Assembly: GCA_023443925.1 (NCBI GenBank)
Contig: JAEZSL010000249.1
Coordinates: 1 to 22,840, forward strand
Reading direction: 5' to 3'
DNA: 22,840 nucleotides
From: Bacillota bacterium
GTDB taxonomy: Bacteria > Bacillota_A > Clostridia > Lachnospirales > Lachnospiraceae
The translations under genes and the position numbers were made by a program. This document shows, in pieces, positions 14,811 through 22,085 of the stretch (the stretch's first letter is position 1; every line of letters begins with the position of its first letter). Under the pieces are notes generated by a model, which saw only the letters and a program-made list of their open reading frames with translations, was not told the DNA's origin and made no database searches.

Positions 14811-16031
14811 TTGGGTCAGTTTGAAATAGTGCATTACCAGCGCAAAAAAGAAAATAAAAAATCTCTGGATCATCTGGGATTAGAAGCTGCAAAAAAAGCC
14901 CAGAGGTTTCACAGCAGTTTTGATTTGTATAAAGAGACGCCCTTAGTTTCCCTGAATGCATTAGCCGGTGAATTAAAGGTAAAGAACATATTTATAAAAG
15001 ATGAAGCTTACCGGTTTGGCTTAAATGCTTTTAAAGTATTGGGCGGCAGTTATGCCATCGGAAACTATATAGCTGAAAAATTAGGTAAGGATATAAACGA
15101 ACTGCCTTACAAGACTATGGTTTCAGAGGAAGTAAAGGAGCAATTAGGGGCTATTACCTTTATCTCGGCAACCGACGGTAATCATGGCAGAGGTGTGGCC
15201 TGGACGGCGAATCAGTTAAAACAAAAATCCGTAATTCTGATGCCGAAAGGAAGTGCTGCCGAACGGCTTTCTAATATCCGGGCTGAGGGGGCCGAAGCCA
15301 CCATTACGGATTTAAACTATGACGATGCGGTCCGTCTGGCAAACAGCTATGCGGAGAAAAACGGCTGGGTCATGGTGCAGGATACGGCCTGGGAGGGCTA
15401 CGAAGCGATACCCACCTGGATTATGCAAGGGTACACTACCCTGGCATATGAAGCTTATCTTCAGCTTAATGGTGTAAAACCCACTCATCTCTTTATCCAG
15501 GCAGGCGTAGGTTCCTTCGCGGCGGCAGTCCAGGGTTTCTTTGCAAGTGTGTATGGCGAGGACAGACCCCTTACTGCCATTGTGGAGCCAAATGAAGCAG
15601 CCTGCATCTTTCAGACAGCCAAAGCCGGAGACGGCAAAATCCATCCTGTAACAGGTGATATGAATACCATAATGGCAGGTCTGGCCTGCGGGGAACCGGC
15701 AACCGTGGGCTGGGAAGTGTTAAAGGATTATGCCGATTATTTTGTGTCCTGTCCCGACTATGTGGCGGCGCAGGGAATGCGGATTCTGGGTAATCCGCTG
15801 CCGGGTGATGAGAAAATTATTGCTGGGGAGAGCGGTGCAGCAGGTTTTGGATTAATCAGCGAGGTTCTTCGGAACACAGAACTTCACTGGATAAAGAAAG
15901 AACTGGGCATTGATGAAAACTCAGTTTTATTATTTATAAACAGTGAGGGAGATACGGATAAGGAAAATTATAAAAAAATTGTCTGGGATGGATTATATTC
16001 CCTGCCTGATACGGAAAGCCAAGGTTCATAA
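14811..16031 (+). CDS. ygeX: 2,3-diaminopropionate ammonia-lyase
   Basis: PLP-dependent fold-type II lyase that converts 2,3-diaminopropionate to pyruvate and two ammonia. 406 residues, the normal length. Seen: NAFKVLGGSYA with Lys75 (Schiff-base lysine), SATDGNHGRGVAW with Asp122, and MVQDTAWEGYE with Asp191; these match in spacing the catalytic Lys and two Asp residues of the E. coli enzyme, so both D- and L-isomers may be used. The phosphate loop (GVGSFAAAVQG) and the C-terminal FINSEGDTD are present. Start is TTG with AAGGAGG at good spacing. It marks the last step of the pathway: the three carbons of its substrate fit purine C4, C5 and C6. Confidence 0.94.
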   Translation: MGQFEIVHYQRKKENKKSLDHLGLEAAKKAQRFHSSFDLYKETPLVSLNALAGELKVKNIFIKDEAYRFGLNAFKVLGGSYAIGNYIAEKLGKDINELPYKTMVSEEVKEQLGAITFISATDGNHGRGVAWTANQLKQKSVILMPKGSAAERLSNIRAEGAEATITDLNYDDAVRLANSYAEKNGWVMVQDTAWEGYEAIPTWIMQGYTTLAYEAYLQLNGVKPTHLFIQAGVGSFAAAVQGFFASVYGEDRPLTAIVEPNEAACIFQTAKAGDGKIHPVTGDMNTIMAGLACGEPATVGWEVLKDYADYFVSCPDYVAAQGMRILGNPLPGDEKIIAGESGAAGFGLISEVLRNTELHWIKKELGIDENSVLLFINSEGDTDKENYKKIVWDGLYSLPDTESQGS

Positions 16032-16154
16032 GGAATAGTATCACATAATATATGCTGACTATAGAAGAATAGTTAAATCAATAAACCGATACTATGCAAT
16101 TTATTCCTATAAGGGATAATCCTTGAAATTTTTATAGGATAAGGAGGAACAAGA
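16032..16154 (+). promoter_or_regulatory. Intergenic region with two 8-bp inverted repeats before ygeY
   Basis: ATAGTATC (16035-16042) pairs with GATACTAT (16088-16095), and TCCTATAA (16105-16112) pairs with TTATAGGA (16132-16139). The second stem ends right before the ygeY Shine-Dalgarno AAGGAGG. No T-run follows either stem, so these are not classical terminators. They may set RNA processing or relative expression of ygeX and ygeY. Confidence 0.4.
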
Positions 16155-17339
16155 ATGTTAAACAAGAACAGGGAAGACGAAGTAATTGCTTTATGCCGGA
16201 AACTGGTTCAGGCCAGGAGCTATTCCGGAGAGGAAGATTTGGCAGCGGAGGAACTGTCCCTTTATTTTAAGGAAAAAGACTTTGATGATGTCACGGTTGA
16301 TACATACGGTAACATTATCGGCAGGATAAAAGGAAAGTATCCCGGTAAGAAAATTGTGTTTGACGGACATATGGATACGGTTCCGGTAGGAAACGAAGCG
16401 GATTGGAGTTATCCTCCCTTTGGCGCAGAAATTCATGATGGCAGGATATACGGCAGGGGAACCTCCGATATGAAAGGGGCCGTTGCTGCCATGGCCTGTG
16501 CAGCAGCTAATTTTGCAGAAGATAATGACAGGGAATTTGCCGGAGAGATCTATGTAGCCGGAGTCGTTCATGAGGAATGTTTTGAAGGAATTGCCGCCAG
16601 AAGTATAAGTGCTGCGGTGAAACCGGATTATGTCATTATCGGTGAGGCTTCGGGGCTCAATCTTAAGATCGGCCAGAGAGGCCGGGCGGAAATAAAGATA
16701 GAAACCTTTGGCGTTCCTGCTCATTCCGCCAATCCGGAAAAGGGCATCAATGCGGTTTATAAAATGTCAAAGGTAATCGATGCGGTAAGAACGCTGGAAC
16801 CCACCAGCCATCCCGTTCTTGGCAAGGGTATACTGGAACTGACAGATATAAAATCCAGTCCTTATCCGGGGGCCTCCGTAGTACCGGAATACTGTGCCGC
16901 AACCTATGACAGAAGACTCCTGGTAGGCGAAACAAAGATAAGTGTTTTAAAACCCATTGAAGAACTTCTTGACAGATTAAGCTTGGAAGATCCTGAATTA
17001 AAAGTTAAAGTATCCTACGCTGTGGGAAAAGAAAAATGCTATACAGGAGATTTCATTGAAGGAGAACGGTTTTTCCCGGGCTGGCTTTTTGACAGGGAGG
17101 AAGACTTTATCATCAGTGTATATAAGGAATTGACGGACATGGGCTTTAAGCCTTTAATAACCCAGTATAATTTCTGCACCAACGGAAGCCATTATGCCGG
17201 TGAAGCCGGAATCAGGACTTTAGGAATGGGTCCGTCCCAGGAAAATCTGGCTCATACCATAAACGAATATATCGAGATTGAACAGTTAACCCGGGTAACG
17301 GAAAACTATTACGGTATAATGAAGGCACTTTTGGTATAG
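16155..17339 (+). CDS. ygeY: YgeY-type M20-family metallohydrolase
   Basis: A 394-residue member of the M20 peptidase/deacylase family in the YgeY branch. Seen: VFDGHMDTVPVG (His72, Asp74), GRGTSDMKGAVAAM (Asp105 bridging the metals), VVHEECFEG (Glu140/Glu141, general base and ligand), IIGEASG (Glu164), the dimerisation-domain segment GVPAHSANPEKGINAVY, and NLAHTINEYI with a C-terminal His ligand near 367. The two-metal site is therefore complete. In this pathway it is likely to hydrolyse a ureido or amide bond in the chain that leads to 2,3-diaminopropionate, not a peptide. AAGGAGG precedes the start. Confidence 0.92.
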   Translation: MLNKNREDEVIALCRKLVQARSYSGEEDLAAEELSLYFKEKDFDDVTVDTYGNIIGRIKGKYPGKKIVFDGHMDTVPVGNEADWSYPPFGAEIHDGRIYGRGTSDMKGAVAAMACAAANFAEDNDREFAGEIYVAGVVHEECFEGIAARSISAAVKPDYVIIGEASGLNLKIGQRGRAEIKIETFGVPAHSANPEKGINAVYKMSKVIDAVRTLEPTSHPVLGKGILELTDIKSSPYPGASVVPEYCAATYDRRLLVGETKISVLKPIEELLDRLSLEDPELKVKVSYAVGKEKCYTGDFIEGERFFPGWLFDREEDFIISVYKELTDMGFKPLITQYNFCTNGSHYAGEAGIRTLGMGPSQENLAHTINEYIEIEQLTRVTENYYGIMKALLV

Positions 17340-17429
17340 GATTCTTGTAAAAAGGCTGATTTTACATTACGTTTTGACACTCGAATCATTAAAGGCATAA
17401 AGCTGCTCAGACAGCGGACGGGAGCCCAT

Positions 17430-19022
17430 ATGAAGATACTGATAAAAAACACAACAATTATTGACGGGAGTTTATCTCCGTCGTTTCCGGGAGATATCCT
17501 GATTGAAGACGGAATCATCCGGAAAATCGGAGAAACCGTAACAGAAGATGACGGAAAAGATACCGTATATATTGACGGGAAAGGTCTGGTTGCCGCTCCC
17601 GGATTCATCGACACCCACAGTCACAGTGATCTTAAAATACTGACGGAACCCGAGGTTTTACCAAAGCTTATGCAGGGAATCACAACGGAGGTCCTGGGCC
17701 AGGATGGTATATCCATGGCTCCTTTGCCTACAGAATACATTGACTCCTGGCGTAAAAACCTGGCCGGGCTTGACGGGGAAAGTGATTCCATTGACTGGGA
17801 ATATAAAACCACGGAAAAATATCTGAAGATGGTTGAAGCGGTAAAGCCTGCCATTAATGAGTCTTATCTGGTGCCCCACGGCAATGTGAGAATGGAAGCC
17901 ATGGGGCTGGATAACCGGCCTCCTGCCCCGGAAGAAATCAGAAAAATGTGTGAAATTACAAGGCGGGAGATGGAGGCCGGCTGTCTTGGTTTGTCCTCCG
18001 GTTTAATTTATACCCCCTGTGCCTATTCGGATACTTCCGAGATTATAGAACTCTGCAAGGTGGTGGCGGAATATGACGGAGTATTTGTAGTGCATCAGAG
18101 AAGTGAAGCGGACACCATACTTTCCTCCATGGAGGAGATCCTGGAAGTAGGCAGAAGATCCGGCGTGCGAATACATTTTTCCCATTTCAAAGTTTGCGGC
18201 ATGGATAACCAGGATAAATTAGAAGATATGTTAGACCTTCTTGATAGGGCAAAGGAAGAAGGTATAGAAGTTTCTTTTGATCAGTATCCTTATGTGGCGG
18301 GAAGTACTATGCTGGGCATCATTCTGCCGCCCTGGGTCCATGACGGAGGGACCAATGAACTGATCCGGCGGTTAGGCGACGAAGCTCTCCGGCTTAAAAT
18401 GAAAGAAGACATCAATAATGGGATTCCCGGATGGGATAACTTCATCCGGTTTGCCGGTGTGGAAGGAATTTTTATTACCAGCGTAGCTTCCGATAAGAAT
18501 AAGGAACTGATTGGAAAAAGTTTAAAGGAAATCGGGGAAGTAAAGGGGAAAGCTCCTCTGGATGCAGCCTTTGATCTTTTGGCAGAAGAAAATAACGGGG
18601 TTGGCATGGTGGATTTTTACGGCACAGAGGATTCTGTTATTAAAATTTTAAAGAGACCCGAGATGAATGCCTGCACCGACGGTCTGTTATCCGGTAAACC
18701 ACATCCCAGGGTATACGGTTCTTTTCCCAGAATACTTGGAAAATATGTACGGGAAGAAAAAGCATTGAGTCTGGAAGAGGCAGTATATAAAATGACCTAT
18801 AAAGCAGCAAAGGCAATGAACATAAAGAACAGAGGCTTATTAAAGACCGGCTATAATGCGGATATTACAATTTTTAACCCGGACACGGTGCTTGACCTGG
18901 GGACTTTTACGGAGCCCATACAGTTTCCTGCCGGTATTGAATATGTCATTGTAAACGGACGGGTTGCCGTAGAACAAGGGAATTATATTGGAATAAGGGC
19001 CGGGGAAGTAATAAGGAGATAA
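17430..19022 (+). CDS. D-aminoacylase-family amidohydrolase
   Basis: A 530-residue member of the N-acyl-D-amino-acid deacylase family. Seen: APGFIDTHSHSDL (His63, His65), SSGLIYTPCAYS (about 189-200), VHQRSEAD (His222), HFSHFK (His252), and CTDGLLSGKPHPRVYGSF with Asp417 as the likely general base. In the studied Alcaligenes enzyme a Cys in GNCGIS holds the tight metal; here the same segment reads VLGQDGISMAP with Asp92 at that position, so the metal site differs. Placed between ygeY and xdhD, it probably acts on a carbamoyl- or acyl-amino acid made in purine breakdown. ygeW, which often sits in such clusters, is absent from this window. GGGAG precedes the start. Substrate unproven. Confidence 0.85.
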   Translation: MKILIKNTTIIDGSLSPSFPGDILIEDGIIRKIGETVTEDDGKDTVYIDGKGLVAAPGFIDTHSHSDLKILTEPEVLPKLMQGITTEVLGQDGISMAPLPTEYIDSWRKNLAGLDGESDSIDWEYKTTEKYLKMVEAVKPAINESYLVPHGNVRMEAMGLDNRPPAPEEIRKMCEITRREMEAGCLGLSSGLIYTPCAYSDTSEIIELCKVVAEYDGVFVVHQRSEADTILSSMEEILEVGRRSGVRIHFSHFKVCGMDNQDKLEDMLDLLDRAKEEGIEVSFDQYPYVAGSTMLGIILPPWVHDGGTNELIRRLGDEALRLKMKEDINNGIPGWDNFIRFAGVEGIFITSVASDKNKELIGKSLKEIGEVKGKAPLDAAFDLLAEENNGVGMVDFYGTEDSVIKILKRPEMNACTDGLLSGKPHPRVYGSFPRILGKYVREEKALSLEEAVYKMTYKAAKAMNIKNRGLLKTGYNADITIFNPDTVLDLGTFTEPIQFPAGIEYVIVNGRVAVEQGNYIGIRAGEVIRR

Positions 19023-19095
19023 TAACATGAGGTATTAAAAGACCTTATAACCTGGGAACTTAATAGAACAAGATTGAATCAAAGGAGGAAAATGC

Positions 19096-21651
19096 ATGTA
19101 TCAGTTTCTGATTAACCGACAGCCCATAATTATGGAAGAAGATTTAAACCTCCTGGAGTATATGCGGGATTCTTTGGATATCACCTCGGTAAAAAACGGC
19201 TGTATGGAAGGAGCTTGCGGAGCCTGCATGGTGTTGCTGGACGGAAAAGCGGTACGGGCCTGTTTACTGACCACCGGTAAAATCGACGGAAAAGAAGTTT
19301 TAACAGTGGAAGGCCTGTCACCGCGGGAAAGGGATGTTTATTCCTGGGCTTTTGCCGAGTCAGGTGCGGTGCAGTGCGGCTTTTGCATTCCCGGTATGAT
19401 TATTAGTGCCAAAGGTCTGCTGGATGTCAATGCCAGCCCAAGCAGGTCTCAGGTTAAAAAAGCAATCAAGGGTAATATCTGCCGTTGTACGGGATATGTT
19501 AAGATCGAACAGGCGATTCTTCTGGCAGCGGAATATATCAGGGAAGAAAAGGAAATCCCTGTTAGGGAATTTTCCGGGCAGGTGGGAGAAAGAAGCCACC
19601 GGCCGGATGCGGAAAGCAAAATCCTGGGAACGGCTAAATTTGCGGATGACATAAAGGTGCCCGGTATGATTTACGGTTCTGCCCTGCGGGCTGAATATCC
19701 CAGGGCACTGGTAAAGGCGGTACATTTGGATAAAGCTTTACGGCACCCGGATGTTGTAAAAATCCTGCTGGCGGAAGATATACCCGGTGAGAGGGTAATC
19801 GGACATCTGACCCATGACTGGCCTGCAATTATTGCCGTCGGAGAAGAAACCAGATATCCCGGAGATTCAATCTGCCTCATTGCCGCTAAAACAAAAAAAG
19901 CACTAAAGGAAATCAAGAAATTAATTGAAGTGGAATATGAGGAGCGGACACCGCTTTTATCGGCTAAAGATGCTATGAGGGAAGATGCACCGCTGATCCA
20001 TCCTGCCGGAAATATCTACAGGCAGGAATTAATCCAAAGAGGAGATGTGGAAGCCGCCCTTGCAAACTCCGCCCATGTGGTAACCAGGGTATATCATACA
20101 CCGGCTCAGGAGCATGCTTTTTTGGAACCGGAGAGTGCCTTTGGGGTGCCGGAAGGAGACTGCCTCACCGTATATACAGGCGGGCAGAGTATTTATGATG
20201 AGTACAGGGAGATTGGTATGCTGCTTGGTATTCCAAAAGAAAAGCTGCGGATCGTAAGTGCTTATGTGGGCGGCGGCTTTGGCGGCAAGGAGGATATGAG
20301 TGTCCAGCATCATGCGGCGCTGCTGGCATATCTGTGTAAAGTACCTGTAAAGGTAACGTTGACCAGGGAAGAGAGTATGAGAGTCCATCCGAAACGCCAC
20401 CCCATGGAAATGGAACTGACCACCGGCTGTGATGAAAATGGTAAGCTGACAGCCATGAGATTACGCTTAATTGCCGATACGGGAGCCTATGCCTCACTGG
20501 GAGGCCCGGTACTTCAAAGGGCCTGTACCCATGCGGCAGGCCCGTATAATTATCAGAATATTGATATAATCGGGCAGTCTATTTATACTAATAATGTACC
20601 ATCCGGGGCATTCCGGGGATTTGGTGTGACACAGACCATGTTTGCTACGGAATGTAACTTAAATCTCCTGGCGGAAAAGACAGGCCTGGACCCTTTTCAG
20701 ATACGGTATTTAAATGCAATCCGCCCGGGGCAGTCTCTTCCCAACGGACAGATCGCAGATGACGGAACCGGTCTGGTTGAGACTTTGGATGCAGTAAAGG
20801 ATGAGTATTATAAGAATTATGACAGGGCAGGTATTGCCTGTGCTATTAAGAATGCAGGAGTTGGGGTAGGGATTCCCGATACGGGAAGAGTACTGCTTAA
20901 AATAGTTGACGGGAAAGTATCCCTGCGTACCAGCGCAGCCTGTATGGGGCAGGGGATTGCCGCTACCATGCGGGCGATCTGTTGTGAAGCCACAGGGCTT
21001 AAGCCGGATGAAGTCATAGTAGCAAGGCCGGATACAAAGTATACACCGAATTCCGGTACCAGTACGGCTTCCAGGCAGACGGTAATTACCGGAGAGACCA
21101 CAAGAAGAGTATCCCTTCTGCTGAAAAAAGCGCTGGAAACGAAAAGCCTTAAGGAATTAGAGGGAGAAGAGTTCTATGAGGAATTCGTAGGTATAACCGA
21201 TCCTATGGGTTCGGATAAACCCAATCCGGTCAGTCATTTAGCTTACGGCTATGCAACCCAGGTGGTCATCTTAAATGAGGAAGGCAAGGTAGGACAGGTA
21301 ATTGCAGCCCATGATGTAGGGCGTGCCATCAATCCGGCCAATGTGGAAGGTCAGATTGAAGGTGGCGTTGTTATGGGGCTGGGTTTCGGGCTTACAGAGG
21401 ACTTAAAGATTACAAATGGAAAACCGGCTGCCAGGTATGGCACACTGGGGCTTTTCAGGGCACCCGATGTACCGGAGATAAAAACAATCCTCATAGAAAA
21501 GAACCGGGCGGAACTGGCCTACGGAGCAAAAGGTATAGGTGAAATTCCACTCATACCGACCTCTCCGGCGGCACAGGCAGCCTATTACAAATGGGAAGGC
21601 AAATTCAGAACCAGCCTGCCTTTGGAAGATACTCCCTATAGCAGAACATAA
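19096..21651 (+). CDS. xdhD: XdhD-type molybdenum hydroxylase, fused Fe-S and Mo subunits
   Basis: An 851-residue one-chain member of the xanthine dehydrogenase family, of the type linked to selenium-dependent Mo hydroxylases. N-terminal [2Fe-2S] domains: Cys36/41/44/56 (NGCMEGACGACMVLLDG) and Cys94/97/129/131 (VQCGFCIPG, NICRCTGY). The Mo-binding part starts near residue 165 and includes SAYVGGGFGGKEDM, VPSGAFRGFGVTQ, ACMGQGIAATM and GAKGIGEIPLIPTSPA with Glu near 816 as the active-site base. There is no FAD domain and no FAD subunit gene in the window, so its electron partner is elsewhere. Likely substrates are oxopurines such as xanthine or urate. Selenium would be a labile cofactor ligand; no in-frame TGA is seen. 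AAAGGAGG precedes the ATG. Confidence 0.92.
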   Translation: MYQFLINRQPIIMEEDLNLLEYMRDSLDITSVKNGCMEGACGACMVLLDGKAVRACLLTTGKIDGKEVLTVEGLSPRERDVYSWAFAESGAVQCGFCIPGMIISAKGLLDVNASPSRSQVKKAIKGNICRCTGYVKIEQAILLAAEYIREEKEIPVREFSGQVGERSHRPDAESKILGTAKFADDIKVPGMIYGSALRAEYPRALVKAVHLDKALRHPDVVKILLAEDIPGERVIGHLTHDWPAIIAVGEETRYPGDSICLIAAKTKKALKEIKKLIEVEYEERTPLLSAKDAMREDAPLIHPAGNIYRQELIQRGDVEAALANSAHVVTRVYHTPAQEHAFLEPESAFGVPEGDCLTVYTGGQSIYDEYREIGMLLGIPKEKLRIVSAYVGGGFGGKEDMSVQHHAALLAYLCKVPVKVTLTREESMRVHPKRHPMEMELTTGCDENGKLTAMRLRLIADTGAYASLGGPVLQRACTHAAGPYNYQNIDIIGQSIYTNNVPSGAFRGFGVTQTMFATECNLNLLAEKTGLDPFQIRYLNAIRPGQSLPNGQIADDGTGLVETLDAVKDEYYKNYDRAGIACAIKNAGVGVGIPDTGRVLLKIVDGKVSLRTSAACMGQGIAATMRAICCEATGLKPDEVIVARPDTKYTPNSGTSTASRQTVITGETTRRVSLLLKKALETKSLKELEGEEFYEEFVGITDPMGSDKPNPVSHLAYGYATQVVILNEEGKVGQVIAAHDVGRAINPANVEGQIEGGVVMGLGFGLTEDLKITNGKPAARYGTLGLFRAPDVPEIKTILIEKNRAELAYGAKGIGEIPLIPTSPAAQAAYYKWEGKFRTSLPLEDTPYSRT

Positions 21652-21693
21652 ATATTACCAATTTAAATTTGCTTGATTAATTCATCAAAGTCA

Positions 21694-21721
21694 TTGACAA
21701 AAATCTTTTTTATGTTATACT
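21694..21721 (+). promoter_or_regulatory. Strong promoter for the BMP-family lipoprotein gene
   Basis: Perfect TTGACA (21694-21699), 16-base spacer, TATACT (21716-21721). The best sigma-A-type promoter in the window. Transcription would begin near 21728, giving a leader of about 360 nt. Confidence 0.7.
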
Positions 21722-21736
21722 AAGTAATCATTAAAG

Positions 21737-21773
21737 TAACGCTTGAAAACGTTAGTAAGTGTAAGCGATTTTT
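21737..21773. promoter_or_regulatory. Operator region with cre-like repeats
   Basis: TAACG-cttgaaaa-CGTTA (21737-21754) is an inverted repeat. TTGAAAACGTTAGTA (21743-21757) and GTGTAAGCGATTTTT (21759-21773) each resemble the first ten bases of a catabolite-responsive element (WTGNAARCGNWWWCA), with mismatches near the end. They lie just downstream of the -10 box, a position suited to repression by CcpA or another LacI-family protein. Confidence 0.4.
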
Positions 21774-21880
21774 ACTTCATAGTTTATTATTAGAGTATTT
21801 TATAATTATTTTGGTAATTAAAATTAAATATAACGGATTATGAATCCGATTACGGCACCGGATTAAGATATGCCCAATGG

Positions 21881-21916
21881 AGGGAGTTGCATGTACGAAA
21901 GTACATACAACTCCTT
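21881..21916 (+). promoter_or_regulatory. Strong hairpin hiding the Shine-Dalgarno and start of a small reading frame
   Basis: GGAGTTG (21883-21889) pairs with CAACTCC (21908-21914) and ATGTAC (21891-21896) pairs with GTACAT (21901-21906), with one 1x1 mismatch and a GAAA tetraloop; an A-T and a G-T pair extend the base. TTTATT follows, so weak terminator activity is possible. The 5' arm contains part of the GGAGGGAG ribosome binding site and the ATG of the 22-residue frame. Confidence 0.6.
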
Positions 21917-21959
21917 TATTAATGCAATTTTATCAAAAAATAGTTTTGCATCGGGTTAA
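21891..21959 (+). CDS. Possible 22-residue leader peptide
   Basis: ATG at 21891 has GGAGGGAG ending 4 bases upstream, one of the best ribosome binding sites in the window. The frame reads MYESTYNSFINAILSKNSFA-SG and ends with TAA at 21957-21959. It is too short for homology judgement and I do not recognise it. Start and ribosome binding site lie in the 5' arm of the hairpin at 21881-21916, so its translation would depend on opening that hairpin. It could be a leader peptide that regulates the BMP gene 126 bp downstream, a small independent protein, or chance. Confidence 0.35.
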   Translation: MYESTYNSFINAILSKNSFASG

Positions 21960-22085
21960 GGCAGCATATCCGCATACCGGCAGCGCCGGCTGACCATGGA
22001 ACATATGCCGGGGTATAAATATACCAAGGTATAATGTGATAGATCAATCAAAGCACCATGATAAAAATTTTAGGAGGAAGCTATT

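Larger units (their letters stand above)
21652..22085 (+). other. 434-bp intergenic region: promoter, operator repeats and structured leader
   Basis: After xdhD no terminator is visible. In order the gap holds a TTGAT-N6-ATCAA dyad (21674-21689), a strong promoter (21694-21721), cre-like and dyad repeats (21737-21773), a CGGATT-ATG-AATCCG hairpin (21834-21848), a strong hairpin that covers a small reading frame (21881-21916), an ATGCAA/TTGCAT pair (21922-21951), a nested GCATAT/ATATGC and CCGGC/GCCGG structure (21964-22008), the palindrome GGTATAAATATACC (22012-22025), and a GATCAATCAA element (22041-22050) before the BMP start. Confidence 0.6.

Noticed and set aside
17373..17402. TTGACA at 17374-17379 before the D-aminoacylase-like gene as an internal promoter.
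   Set aside because: No acceptable -10 box at 16-18 bases; only ATAAAG or TAAAGC are there.
19096..21651. Selenocysteine codon in the selenium-type hydroxylase.
   Set aside because: The frame has no internal TGA; selenium in this enzyme type is a labile cofactor ligand.
21878..21994. A 38-codon frame from ATG 21878 that overlaps the leader hairpin in another frame.
   Set aside because: No ribosome binding site precedes it; the frame from 21891 has a far better one.
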